In this document: positions 23,945 to 32,186 of the stretch, piece by piece
Numbering within the stretch: position 1 is the first letter of the stretch
How the letters are laid out: the number at the start of each line of letters is the position of its first letter
Origin: Pseudomonas vranovensis DSM 16006
GTDB lineage: Bacteria > Pseudomonadota > Gammaproteobacteria > Pseudomonadales > Pseudomonadaceae
Length of the DNA: 64,000 nucleotides
Direction of reading: 5' to 3'
Assembly (NCBI RefSeq): GCF_000425805.1
Contig: NZ_KE384456.1
Location: 201,423 to 265,422 of the forward strand
Position numbers and translations under genes: made by a program
Notes under the pieces: model-generated
What the model was told of the DNA's origin: nothing
The model's database searches: none
What the model saw: the letters and a program-made list of their open reading frames with translations, nothing else

Positions 23945-26011
23945 TCAGAAACTAAGGTCGACCTTGGTCCAGAGCGTCCGCCCCGGCTCGTTGATCGCCT
24001 GCGGGTCACTGGCGGGGTAGCCGAAGCCTGCGTTACCCGCCAGGTTCAGGTGTTCGGCATAGGCCTTGTCGAACAGGTTGTCGACCCCCGCACTGAGCTT
24101 CAGGTGCTTGCTGAGCTTGTAGCTGCCGTTCAACGAGAACACCCCGAAGCCCGCACTCTTTTCATAGTCCTTGCCCACCACATTGCCGTAGTCCTCGGCA
24201 ATGCGGTTCTGTGCCGCCACCACCCGCCACAGGGCACCGGCACTCCAGTCGTCGCGGCTGTAGGTAAGGCCCAGACGGCTCTCGAGGGGAGGCATCTGTG
24301 GAAGCGCCTTGCCATCACTGCTGTTCTTGCCCCAAGCGTAGGCCAGGGTAGCGTCGGCTTTCCAGTTGGAGGTCAACTTATAGGTCGCACCCAACTCGCC
24401 GCCCATGATCCGCGCATCGATGTTCTCGGCGCGGGAACTGGCCATGCCCATCATCCCCGAGCGGTAGTCGAACAGGATGTAGTCGCGGATCTGCCCGACA
24501 TAGCCCGAGGCCCAGGCCTGCAGGTCTTCGGTCTGGTACTGGATGCCGACGTCGAGCTGGGTGGTTTTCTCCGGCTTGATGCTGTCGAAAGCATTGACCG
24601 AACCTGCCGGGCCCGACTTGGGCGAAAACAGCTCCCAATAGTCGGGGAAGCGCTGGGCATGGCCCAGGCCGACATAGGTGGTGGCAGGCAGGTCGAGCAG
24701 GTCGTGCTCGTAGCGGACAAAGCCGCTGGGCAGGGTGTCGGCACGGGTATCGCCGTTGGTAGCGCTGGTGGCGCGGTAGTCCTTGGCCGAGGCACGGTCC
24801 AGGCGGGCGCCGGTGATTACCCGGTCCTGGTCGGCGGCGAACCAGGTCAGCTCGCCAAAGGCACCGTAGTTGTGGAAGTCGGCGTCCTTGGTCCACGGCA
24901 TGCCCTTGTGTGCATCGATACCCATGCCGCCACGCTGGCGGTGCTCGTTGGTCTGCGCGTCGACGCCAGCGATCAGTTGCAGGTCGCTCCAGCGCCAGGT
25001 GCCCTTGAGCCGGCCACCCAGGGTACGCCGGTCGACGTTGCTGACCATTGGCATGCCCATCATCCCCGACCCCGAGGGCGTACGCAGGCTGTAATTGTCC
25101 ATCACGTGGTCGGCGTAGTTGTAGTAGACCTGGGCTTCGAGCTTGTCGAACACATCGCCGATGTCGGACTTCTCGAACCGCAGGCCCAGGCTCTCGCGCT
25201 TGAACTGTGAACCGTCCATGCCGCGCCCGGCATAACGGGCTTCGCCATCACCCTTGCCGGCAGTGAGCTCCACCAGGGTGTCGGCATCCGGGGTCCAGCC
25301 CAGGGCCACATCACCGTTCCATTTGTCCCAGCGTGACGGCACGGTATCGCCATTGCCGTCTTCGTAGTCGTCGGAGTGCGACTGATTGCCCACAAAGCGC
25401 ACGTAGCCCAGGCGGTTGCCGGCGGCGCTGTCCAGGACCTTGTCGAAGCGGCCGTTGGAACCGGCCAGCAGGCTGGCGTTTACGCGGCTGCCCAGTTCGC
25501 CGAATTTCTCTGGCTCGCGGTCGAAGAGGATGGTGCCTGCCGAGGCGCCCGGGCCCCAGACTACGCTTTGCGGACCTTTGATCACCGTCAGGCGGTCGTA
25601 GGTCTCGGGCGAGATGTACGACGTGGGGGCGTCCATGCGATTGGGACAGGCACCGAGCATCACGCCGCCGTTGGTGAGGATGTTCAGGCGCGAGCCGAAC
25701 ATGCCGCGCAGCACCGGGTCGCCATTGGTGCCGCCGGCGCGGATGGCCGAGAAGCCGGGGATGGTCTTGAGGTAGTCGGCACCGTCGCTGGCCGGCACCG
25801 GTTGGCGCGGGTCCTTGGGATTGGTGACGATGGTCAGTGGCGAGCTTGGGGCGACGGCGGTGATCACCGTCGGGCTCAGTTCGTTGTGCGCATGGGCATG
25901 CTCATCGCCCTGGGGCGTCGCGGCCAGGGCCAACGGAGCGAGCAGGGTGCCGCAGATCACGGCGATGGTGCCTTGCAGGGACAGATTAAAAGCAGCAGTG
26001 CAGCTGGACAT
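23945..26011 (-). CDS. oprC: TonB-dependent copper receptor OprC
   Basis: 688-residue outer-membrane receptor with signal peptide (IAVICGTLLAPLALAA). The plug domain starts with ADYLKTIPGFSAIRAGGTNGDPVLRGM, and the barrel ends with the C-terminal aromatic (TLWTKVDLSF). The CPNRM motif (Cys122, Met126) and HVM (His302, Met304) match the CxxxM-HxM copper site described for P. aeruginosa OprC, with the same 180-residue spacing. Several Met-rich loops (SGSGMMGMPM, SGMMGMASS) add to the metal theme. OprC imports copper. It is flanked by PepSY and DUF2946/PCu(A)C genes. Confidence 0.93.
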   Translation of the reverse strand: MSSCTAAFNLSLQGTIAVICGTLLAPLALAATPQGDEHAHAHNELSPTVITAVAPSSPLTIVTNPKDPRQPVPASDGADYLKTIPGFSAIRAGGTNGDPVLRGMFGSRLNILTNGGVMLGACPNRMDAPTSYISPETYDRLTVIKGPQSVVWGPGASAGTILFDREPEKFGELGSRVNASLLAGSNGRFDKVLDSAAGNRLGYVRFVGNQSHSDDYEDGNGDTVPSRWDKWNGDVALGWTPDADTLVELTAGKGDGEARYAGRGMDGSQFKRESLGLRFEKSDIGDVFDKLEAQVYYNYADHVMDNYSLRTPSGSGMMGMPMVSNVDRRTLGGRLKGTWRWSDLQLIAGVDAQTNEHRQRGGMGIDAHKGMPWTKDADFHNYGAFGELTWFAADQDRVITGARLDRASAKDYRATSATNGDTRADTLPSGFVRYEHDLLDLPATTYVGLGHAQRFPDYWELFSPKSGPAGSVNAFDSIKPEKTTQLDVGIQYQTEDLQAWASGYVGQIRDYILFDYRSGMMGMASSRAENIDARIMGGELGATYKLTSNWKADATLAYAWGKNSSDGKALPQMPPLESRLGLTYSRDDWSAGALWRVVAAQNRIAEDYGNVVGKDYEKSAGFGVFSLNGSYKLSKHLKLSAGVDNLFDKAYAEHLNLAGNAGFGYPASDPQAINEPGRTLWTKVDLSF

Positions 26012-26090
26012 AATGATTCCAACATCGATCAGTCATGGGGGCGCGCACGGTCAACGGCCAAGTGCCGGACCTGTGAGCGCAACAGTGGCT

Positions 26091-26519
26091 TCAGACGACG
26101 ATGAAGGCAGGTGGCGCGCGGCTGCGGGCGCCGGGGAACACGGTTTGCCGGGCATGCCCCTGACGTGGCTGGACGACCAGGGTGCTGCTGGCGGGTGTGG
26201 CTTCGGTGTTGAGCAGGCTCAGGGCCTGGGGCAGGGCGGGGCAATGGAAGAACAGGCTGCAGTAGCCGCACTTCTCCCAGATCACATGCAGCGAAGCGTC
26301 GCTGCCAGGGTGATCGCCGGCGTGGCAATCGGCAGCGCTGTCCATGGGCATGCTCATGTTCATGCCTTGCGGCATGGCACGGTGATCCATCGGCATCGAC
26401 TGGGAAACCAGTGGGCCGATAAAGATCATCAACATGGCGAACAGGCTCAGCCAGCTGCCACGCGCCCTCTTGGTGTCAGGGCGGGCGGTGCGGGCGAAGC
26501 GGCTGCGGGCGAAGCTCAT
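26091..26519 (-). CDS. DUF2946 family protein, His/Met/Cys-rich
   Basis: 142-residue protein. A hydrophobic segment (SWLSLFAMLMIFIGPLVSQ, about 22-40) acts as signal anchor. Behind it are likely metal ligands: SMPMDHRAMPQGMNMSMPMD, CHAGDHPGSDASLHV and CGYCSLFFHC. DUF2946 proteins are small envelope proteins found in copper clusters of proteobacteria; their biochemical role is not established. It lies 79 bp upstream of oprC and 19 bp downstream of the PCu(A)C gene. Confidence 0.82.
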   Translation of the reverse strand: MSFARSRFARTARPDTKRARGSWLSLFAMLMIFIGPLVSQSMPMDHRAMPQGMNMSMPMDSAADCHAGDHPGSDASLHVIWEKCGYCSLFFHCPALPQALSLLNTEATPASSTLVVQPRQGHARQTVFPGARSRAPPAFIVV

Positions 26520-26538
26520 GGCGAGCAGCGTTCAGCGA

Positions 26539-27009
26539 TCAATGCGTGTGGGCGGTGCCTTCCGGGGGTTGCTTCTGCACGGCGACTTCGACGGTGACAT
26601 CACCTGCGTTCTTGAAATGCAGGGTCAGCGGGAAGCGCTTGCCGTCACTCAACAGGCTGCGATCCTTGGGCTGCATCAGCATCACGTGATAGGCGCCGGG
26701 AGCAAACACCAGGTCCTTGCCGGCGGGTACCTCGACATTCTGCACTTGCTGCATTTTCATCAGCCCGTCCTTGTGCACATGTTCGTGCAACTGGGCGTCG
26801 TCGCTGATCGGGCTATCGACACCCAGCAGCGTGTCGGCGGTTGCGCCGTTGTTGTGGACGACGAAATAGGCCGCGACGTTGGGGGCGTTGGGCGGCAGCT
26901 CCTGCGACCACGGGTGGGCGATATGCAGGTCGCCCTTGGTGTATTCGTGGGCGTTGGCAAAGGTCGCCGGCAGCATCAGCGCAGCCAGCAGCAGGGCGTT
27001 CTTGAACAT
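26539..27009 (-). CDS. Periplasmic copper chaperone PCu(A)C
   Basis: 156-residue exported protein; signal peptide MFKNALLLAALMLPATFANA. The copper(I) site H(M)x~10Mx~21HxM is visible: QLHEHVHKDGLMKMQQV followed by GAYHVMLM. The His-rich tail (EGTAHTH) could bind further copper. PCu(A)C proteins deliver copper in the periplasm, in known cases to cytochrome oxidase. Start ATG 27009 follows GGAGAATC. It lies between two DUF2946 genes. Confidence 0.9.
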   Translation of the reverse strand: MFKNALLLAALMLPATFANAHEYTKGDLHIAHPWSQELPPNAPNVAAYFVVHNNGATADTLLGVDSPISDDAQLHEHVHKDGLMKMQQVQNVEVPAGKDLVFAPGAYHVMLMQPKDRSLLSDGKRFPLTLHFKNAGDVTVEVAVQKQPPEGTAHTH

Positions 27010-27056
27010 GGTGATTCTCCAGTCGATTCAGGTTCGCAGCAGGTAGCGTAGTGAAA

Positions 27057-27449
27057 TCAGACCAGAGGGGAGGCGCGGGGATTGAGCGATGGCCAGAGTT
27101 GGCGCGGGGTGGGCTGGAATGTTGCGAGCAGCGGTTCGCGGGCAGCGGGCACCGCCAGCGGATGGTTCAGTTGCAGTGCGTGCCCCGGTAGCGCCAGCAG
27201 CGGCGCCGCGCCGGAACAGCACCAGCAATGTTGCATGCTGGCCTTGGCATCGCCTTGCTCGCCAAGGTCGAGCTTGCCCAGGGCCATGACTTCAGGCGTG
27301 AGCTTGCTGCCGACACTCGAACAGAAAGCCCCCCACAGCAGTTGTTCGGCCGGGCCCCTTGGGGCGGCGGACGCCAACGGCATGGCCAGCAGATTGAACA
27401 GCACTGCAAAGCAGGCAATCCAGGCAATGGCGGGCCGATGTGCGGGCAT
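27057..27449 (-). CDS. DUF2946 family protein
   Basis: 130-residue protein. The N-terminal hydrophobic stretch (AIAWIACFAVLFNLLAMPLASA) is a signal peptide, and the mature part has a CSS and a CWCCSG cysteine motif (MQHCWCCSGAAPLLALPG), as in other DUF2946 proteins. It appears to be the first gene of the copper group running down to PepSY. A Pro/Arg-rich C-terminus resembles that of the second DUF2946 protein (both end in proline- and arginine-rich tails). Confidence 0.8.
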   Translation of the reverse strand: MPAHRPAIAWIACFAVLFNLLAMPLASAAPRGPAEQLLWGAFCSSVGSKLTPEVMALGKLDLGEQGDAKASMQHCWCCSGAAPLLALPGHALQLNHPLAVPAAREPLLATFQPTPRQLWPSLNPRASPLV

Positions 27450-27550
27450 GGAGGGATCCGGTCAGGAATCAAGTGGTGGCTATTGTAACGCCCAGTATAG
27501 GAAAAATTGCCGGGGGTGCGGTGAAGTGCCGCACTCCCGGCAGCCAGTGC

Positions 27551-28408
27551 TCAGACGGGCTTGTTGCGCCCCATCAGGCCACGCACGGTTTCCTGCAGGT
27601 CGGCAGGCAGTACAACGACCTTGGCGTTGTTGCTGCGGGCCAGGTTTTCCATGGCGCCGATATAGCGCTCACCCAACAGGTACATGGCCGGGGTGATCTC
27701 GGTGCCCACCGCGTCCCTGACCAGGGTGATCGAACGGGCCGAGGCCTCGGCGAGGTTGATCTGCGCTTCGGCGTCGAGCTTTGCCGCCTGCTGGCGGGCT
27801 TCGGCTTCGAGGATCGCGGCCTGCTTGGCGCCCTCGGCGCGGGTGACGTCGGCTTTACGTTCACGCTCGGCGGCGGCCTGGCGTTCCATGGCGGCCTGCA
27901 TGTTTTCCGAGGGCTTGATGTCCTGGATTTCAACCGAGCGTACGGTCACGCCCCAGTCTTCGGTCTGCTCGGACATGGCCTCGCGCAGGCGGGCCTTTAT
28001 CTGTTCGCGGCTGGACAGTGCTTCGTCCAGGTCCATGGCACCGACGATGGCGCGCAGGGAAGTCATGGTCAGGCTGGTCACGGCAAAAGAGAAATCCTGC
28101 ACGCCGTAGGCCGCTTTCTGCGGGTCGACAACCTTGGCGAAGCACAGGGCATTGGCGACGATCACCGCGTTGTCACGGGTGATGATTTCCTGCTGCTGCA
28201 CGTCGAGGATGATGTCTTTGGTCGGCAGACGGTAGGCAACCACGTCGACGTAAGGGATGACGATGTTCAGGCCAGGCTTGAGGGTGCTGTGGTAGCGGCC
28301 CAGACGCTCGACGATCCACTCCTCGCCCTGAGGCACGATGCGTACCCCCTTGAACAGGGTGACGAACAGGAACGCGGCGAGCGTGGCGACGACGATGAGG
28401 CTGGTCAT
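27551..28408 (-). CDS. SPFH/stomatin-like membrane protein (QmcA type)
   Basis: 285-residue protein with one N-terminal helix (SLIVVATLAAFLFVTLF) followed by an SPFH domain (RIVPQGEEWIVERLGRYHSTLKPGLNIVIPYVD) and a long charged coiled coil (AAMERQAAAERERKADVTRAEGAKQ), ending with a short tail. Stomatin/QmcA proteins assemble into membrane rings and modulate proteases such as FtsH. The upstream NfeD gene, 20 bp away, is the standard partner. Confidence 0.9.
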   Translation of the reverse strand: MTSLIVVATLAAFLFVTLFKGVRIVPQGEEWIVERLGRYHSTLKPGLNIVIPYVDVVAYRLPTKDIILDVQQQEIITRDNAVIVANALCFAKVVDPQKAAYGVQDFSFAVTSLTMTSLRAIVGAMDLDEALSSREQIKARLREAMSEQTEDWGVTVRSVEIQDIKPSENMQAAMERQAAAERERKADVTRAEGAKQAAILEAEARQQAAKLDAEAQINLAEASARSITLVRDAVGTEITPAMYLLGERYIGAMENLARSNNAKVVVLPADLQETVRGLMGRNKPV

Positions 28409-28428
28409 GGTTCAAGGTTTCCTTTTGA

Positions 28429-28863
28429 TCAGGCCCGGGTAACACGGGCGGTATTGCCTTCGATGGCGGTGATGCGTACGCGCTCGCCGGGAAGAATCTC
28501 GGTATCGGCGACGCAGATCCACTCCTCATTGCCGAGGATCGGCTTCTGGAAGCGCACACGACCCTTGTGGAACTCGGAGACCGTGGCAGTGAGCAGGCCG
28601 ACTTCGCCAATCACGCTGGCGGCCGTCCAGCGGTTATCCGGTTTTTTGCGGAACACCTTGAACCACAGGGCGGTGGTAATGGATGAGAAGATCACCCAGA
28701 GCAGGACCTGCATGTCGAGTTGCAGGCTGGGTGCGAGGTAAGCGATGAGCGACACCAGCACGGCGCCAATGCCGAACCAGAGGATGAAGAACGTCGGCAG
28801 CATGAGTTCGAGCACGACCAGCGCGAAGCCGAACACCAGCCAGATCCACCATTGCATTTCCAT
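28429..28863 (-). CDS. NfeD family membrane protein
   Basis: 144-residue protein. Three hydrophobic helices (WWIWLVFGFALVVLELMLPTFFILWFGIGAVLVSLIAYL and LLWVIFSSITTALWF) are followed by an OB-fold domain (VGLLTATVSEFHKGRVRFQ ... EILPGERVRITAIEGNTARV). NfeD proteins of this short class (YbbK-type) act with SPFH partners. Start ATG 28863 is preceded by GCAAAAGAATTCGCCC and gives the family-standard MEMQWWIW N-terminus. Confidence 0.9.
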   Translation of the reverse strand: MEMQWWIWLVFGFALVVLELMLPTFFILWFGIGAVLVSLIAYLAPSLQLDMQVLLWVIFSSITTALWFKVFRKKPDNRWTAASVIGEVGLLTATVSEFHKGRVRFQKPILGNEEWICVADTEILPGERVRITAIEGNTARVTRA

Positions 28864-29025
28864 ATGGGCGAATTCTTTTGCGGGAGAAAGGGTGCAGTGT
28901 AGGGCAGAGAGATGGCGATGGGCTATTGGGGAAGATCTGTGAAAGTTGTAAGGACTATCCCTCAGGAAAACTTGGACGCGGTGAAAGCCGCGTCCAAGCT
29001 TAAATGTGTAAACCATGTCTGCGGT

Positions 29026-29772
29026 TTACTGTGTAAAGGATGTCTCCGGTTCTACCCCCGCGATCAACGCCGCCAATAATTGTCCAGGACTGAAGAACTG
29101 TCTGTCGACTTCCGGCAAAACCGGCCGCTTCAGAATCAGCACCGGCACGCCTCGTTCACGGGCAACCTCCAGCTTGGGCTCCGTAGCCCCACTGCCACTG
29201 TTCTTGCTGATCAGCACATCGATCTGCCTGCGCTCGAACAGCTCGCGCTCGCCCTCCAGGTAGAACGGCCCGCGCGCACCGATTACTTCGCATCGCTCAT
29301 TGCCACGGCAGGCTTCCAGGGCGCGCAAGGTCCAGAACTGTTCGGGCGGGATTTCATCCAGGTGCTGCAATGGCTCGCGGCCCAGCGTAAACAGCGGTCG
29401 CTTGAACGGCTTCAGGGCCTGGATCAGCGCTGCCCAGTCCGCCACTTCGCGCCAATCATCACCCGGCTGTGGCTGCCAGGCAGGACGGCGCAGGGCCCAG
29501 CAGGGAATCGCGGCCAGCTGAGCAGCCTGGGCGGCATTGCGGCTGATCTGCGCCGCGTAGGGGTGGGTGGCGTCGATCAACAGGTCGATGGACTCGCTGC
29601 GCAGGTAAGCCGCCAGACCCTCGGCACCGCCAAAGCCACCGACTCGCACCTGGCAGTTCAGGTCGCTCGGCACCCGGCCGATACCAGCCAGGCTATAGAC
29701 GTGTTCAGGGCCCAGAGTGCGGGCAATGGCCAGGGCCTCGGTGACGCCGCCCAGCAGCAGGATATGTTTCAT
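29026..29772 (-). CDS. cobK: Precorrin-6A reductase CobK/CbiJ
   Basis: 248-residue NADPH-dependent reductase of corrin ring synthesis. The N-terminus HILLLGGVTEALAIARTL has the nucleotide-binding Gly-rich turn. IDATHPYAAQISRNAAQA and VLISKNSGSGATEPKLEVARERGVPVLILKRP are the family signatures. The start overlaps the cbiD stop by 4 bp (ATGA), so it is the last gene of cobL-cbiD-cobK. Confidence 0.93.
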   Translation of the reverse strand: MKHILLLGGVTEALAIARTLGPEHVYSLAGIGRVPSDLNCQVRVGGFGGAEGLAAYLRSESIDLLIDATHPYAAQISRNAAQAAQLAAIPCWALRRPAWQPQPGDDWREVADWAALIQALKPFKRPLFTLGREPLQHLDEIPPEQFWTLRALEACRGNERCEVIGARGPFYLEGERELFERRQIDVLISKNSGSGATEPKLEVARERGVPVLILKRPVLPEVDRQFFSPGQLLAALIAGVEPETSFTQ

Positions 29773-30866
29773 GCAAACGCTCCCGCATGGCCGACGATGC
29801 CGCCTTGCCGGTCGATGGCAAACACCTCCACCTGTACCTGCGCCGGCACCACGCTACGGGCAAAGGCCAGGGCGTGGGCGCACACGGCATCACCCAGGGC
29901 AATGCCGGCGGCACTGGCCAGGGCCAGGGCTTGCTGGCTGGTGTTGGCCTGGCGGATGGCGTCTTGCAGGTCGCTGTCGGCGCCGATGGCCGCAGCCCAT
30001 TCAGCCAGTTGCGGCAGGTCGATGCTGGAGTGACGGCTATGCAGGTCCATATGCCCGGCGGCCAGCTTGCTGATTTTGCCAAAGCCGCCACACAGGCTGA
30101 GCTTATCCACAGGCACCTTGCGCAGGTGCTTGAGCACGGCGCCGACAAAGTCGCCCATTTCGATCAGGGCGATTTCCGGCAGGTTGTACACCCGGCGCAT
30201 GGTGTCTTCGCTAGCGTTGCCGGTACAGGCGGCGATGTGTAGGTAGCCATTGGTCCTGGCAACGTCGATGCCCTGGTGGATGGACGCAATGTAGGCCGAA
30301 CAGGAGAAGGGCCGGACGATACCGCTGGTGCCGAGGATCGACAGGCCGCCGAGGATACCCAGGCGCGGGTTCATGGTTTTCAGCGCCAGGTTCTCGCCGT
30401 CCTCCACGTTCACCGTGACTTCGAAGCCGCCACCGTAGCCGCACTCCGCGGCCAGCTGTTGCAGGTGTTCGGTCATCATTCGCCGCGGCACCGGATTGAT
30501 CGCCGGTTCGCCCACCGGCAGTACCAGGCCGGGACGGGTCACGGTGCCGACACCATTGCCCGCCACAAAGCGCACACCGGGCTCGGCTTGCAGGCGTACG
30601 CGGCTATAGAGCAGGGCGCCGTGGGTGACGTCCGGGTCGTCGCCGGCATCCTTGAGGGTACCGGCCTCGGCCCCATCGTCATGCATGCGGCAGAACTCCA
30701 GGCGCATCTGCACCTGCTTGCCCTTGGGCAGGGTGATCTGCACCGCGTCGTCGTGCATGCCCGTCAGCAGCAGTCGCGCCGCCGCAAGGCTGGTGGCGGT
30801 GGCGCAGCTGCCGGTGGTCAGGCCGCTGCGCAGAGGGGCGGGTTGTTCCTGGGTCTCGTCACGCAT
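29769..30866 (-). CDS. cbiD: Cobalt-precorrin-5B C1-methyltransferase CbiD
   Basis: 365-residue enzyme that methylates C1 during corrin ring contraction, using S-adenosylmethionine. LRSGLTTGSCATATSLAAARLLL is the CbiD N-terminal signature; VTVNVEDGENLALKTMNPRLGILGGLSILGTSGIVRPFS is the conserved core. CbiD belongs to the anaerobic pathway; the aerobic pathway normally uses CobF, which is not seen in this window. Its start lies inside the last bases of cobL (8-bp overlap). Confidence 0.93.
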   Translation of the reverse strand: MRDETQEQPAPLRSGLTTGSCATATSLAAARLLLTGMHDDAVQITLPKGKQVQMRLEFCRMHDDGAEAGTLKDAGDDPDVTHGALLYSRVRLQAEPGVRFVAGNGVGTVTRPGLVLPVGEPAINPVPRRMMTEHLQQLAAECGYGGGFEVTVNVEDGENLALKTMNPRLGILGGLSILGTSGIVRPFSCSAYIASIHQGIDVARTNGYLHIAACTGNASEDTMRRVYNLPEIALIEMGDFVGAVLKHLRKVPVDKLSLCGGFGKISKLAAGHMDLHSRHSSIDLPQLAEWAAAIGADSDLQDAIRQANTSQQALALASAAGIALGDAVCAHALAFARSVVPAQVQVEVFAIDRQGGIVGHAGAFA

Positions 30867-32070
30867 CGAGGGGCTTGACCGCTTCTAGCAAGGTGATCGG
30901 CAGGGCCTGGCGCCAGGTGTCGAATTCACCCAGGGGTTGGGCCTGGGCAATGTGGATGCGGGTCAGCTCGCCGCCATGCTGCTCGCGCCAGTTGACCAGC
31001 GCCAGCTCGCTTTGCAGGGTCACGGCATTGGCCACCAGCCGCCCGCCAGGGCGCAGTTGTGCCCAGCAGTGTTGCAGCACGCCTTCGCGGGTCACGCCGC
31101 CGCCGATGAAGACGGCATCCGGTTGCTCCAGCCCTTCGAGCGCCTGCGGGGCACGGCCGCGAATCAGTTGCAGGCCGGGCACGCCCAAGGCGTCGCGGTT
31201 GTGTTCGATCAACTGCTGGCGGCCGTTATCGGACTCGATGGCCAGCGCCCGGCAACTGGGGTGGGCGCGCATCCACTCGATGCCGATCGAGCCGCTGCCG
31301 GCGCCGACATCCCACAGCAGTTCGCCCGGCTGGGGGGCCAGGCGGGCGAGGGTGATGGCACGCACGTCGCGCTTGGTGATCTGGCCATCGTGCCGGAAGG
31401 CGTTGTCTGGCAGGCCGGCCAAGGGCGACAGGCGCAGCGCATCGGGCGCGGCACGGCACTCGATGGCGACCAGGTTCAAGGCGGCAATGTCGTGGTGTTG
31501 CCACTGCTGGGCGGTTCCTTCAAGACTGCGTTCGGCGCTGCCACCCAGGTGCTCGAAGACGCGCATGCGGCTCGGCCCGAAACCACGTTCGCACAGCAGT
31601 GCGGCGATGGCGGCAGGACTACTGCCGTCGTTGCTCAGCACCAGCAGGCGCACGCCGCTGTACAGATGGGCATTGAGGGCGCCGAGCGGGCGGGCCACCG
31701 CCGACAGCGTCGTCACCTCCTGCAGGGGCCAGCCCAGGCGGGCGGCGGCAAGGGCACAGGAGGACGGCATCGGCAGCACGTTCATTTCATCGGCATTGAG
31801 CTGGCGGGCAAGGCTGGCTCCCACGCCATAGAACATCGGGTCACCGCTGGCCAGTACGCACACCGGTTCGCCGCGCAGGGCCAGCAGTGGCGCCAATGAG
31901 AAGGGGCTGGGCCACAGCAGGCGCTCGCCACTGATGCAGTGAGGCAGCAGATCCAGCTGGCGCTGGCCGCCAAACACTTTCACTGCACCCAACAGCACGC
32001 GCCGGGCGTTCTTGCCCAGGCCACTGAAACCGTCTTCACCGATGCCTACTACTGTCAGCCAGGGCGACAT
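30859..32070 (-). CDS. cobL: Precorrin-6Y C5,15-methyltransferase CobL (CbiE-CbiT fusion)
   Basis: 403-residue two-domain enzyme. Residues 1 to about 200 are CbiE-like (TVVGIGEDGFSGLGKNARR, VCVLASGDPMFYGVGASLA), and from about 215 the CbiT-like SAM methyltransferase follows (FRHDGQITKRDVRAITLARL, LWDVGAGSGSIGIEW). It methylates C5 and C15 and decarboxylates the ring-C acetate side chain. First gene of the minus-strand cob operon, divergent from cobG across 116 bp. Confidence 0.94.
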   Translation of the reverse strand: MSPWLTVVGIGEDGFSGLGKNARRVLLGAVKVFGGQRQLDLLPHCISGERLLWPSPFSLAPLLALRGEPVCVLASGDPMFYGVGASLARQLNADEMNVLPMPSSCALAAARLGWPLQEVTTLSAVARPLGALNAHLYSGVRLLVLSNDGSSPAAIAALLCERGFGPSRMRVFEHLGGSAERSLEGTAQQWQHHDIAALNLVAIECRAAPDALRLSPLAGLPDNAFRHDGQITKRDVRAITLARLAPQPGELLWDVGAGSGSIGIEWMRAHPSCRALAIESDNGRQQLIEHNRDALGVPGLQLIRGRAPQALEGLEQPDAVFIGGGVTREGVLQHCWAQLRPGGRLVANAVTLQSELALVNWREQHGGELTRIHIAQAQPLGEFDTWRQALPITLLEAVKPLDA

Positions 32071-32186
32071 GCATTTTCCTCAATACCAGCAATCCGACCG
32101 GCAGGCTTTTCATGCCTTCGGACAAAGCAGGCATAATACCGCGCCTTCTACACTGAAGTGCCTTTTCACGATTGTCGGGTGACCCT

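Noticed and set aside
32071..32186. Cobalamin riboswitch between the divergent cob operons
   Set aside because: The gap is only 116 bp and lacks a recognisable B12-box; too short for the aptamer in either direction.
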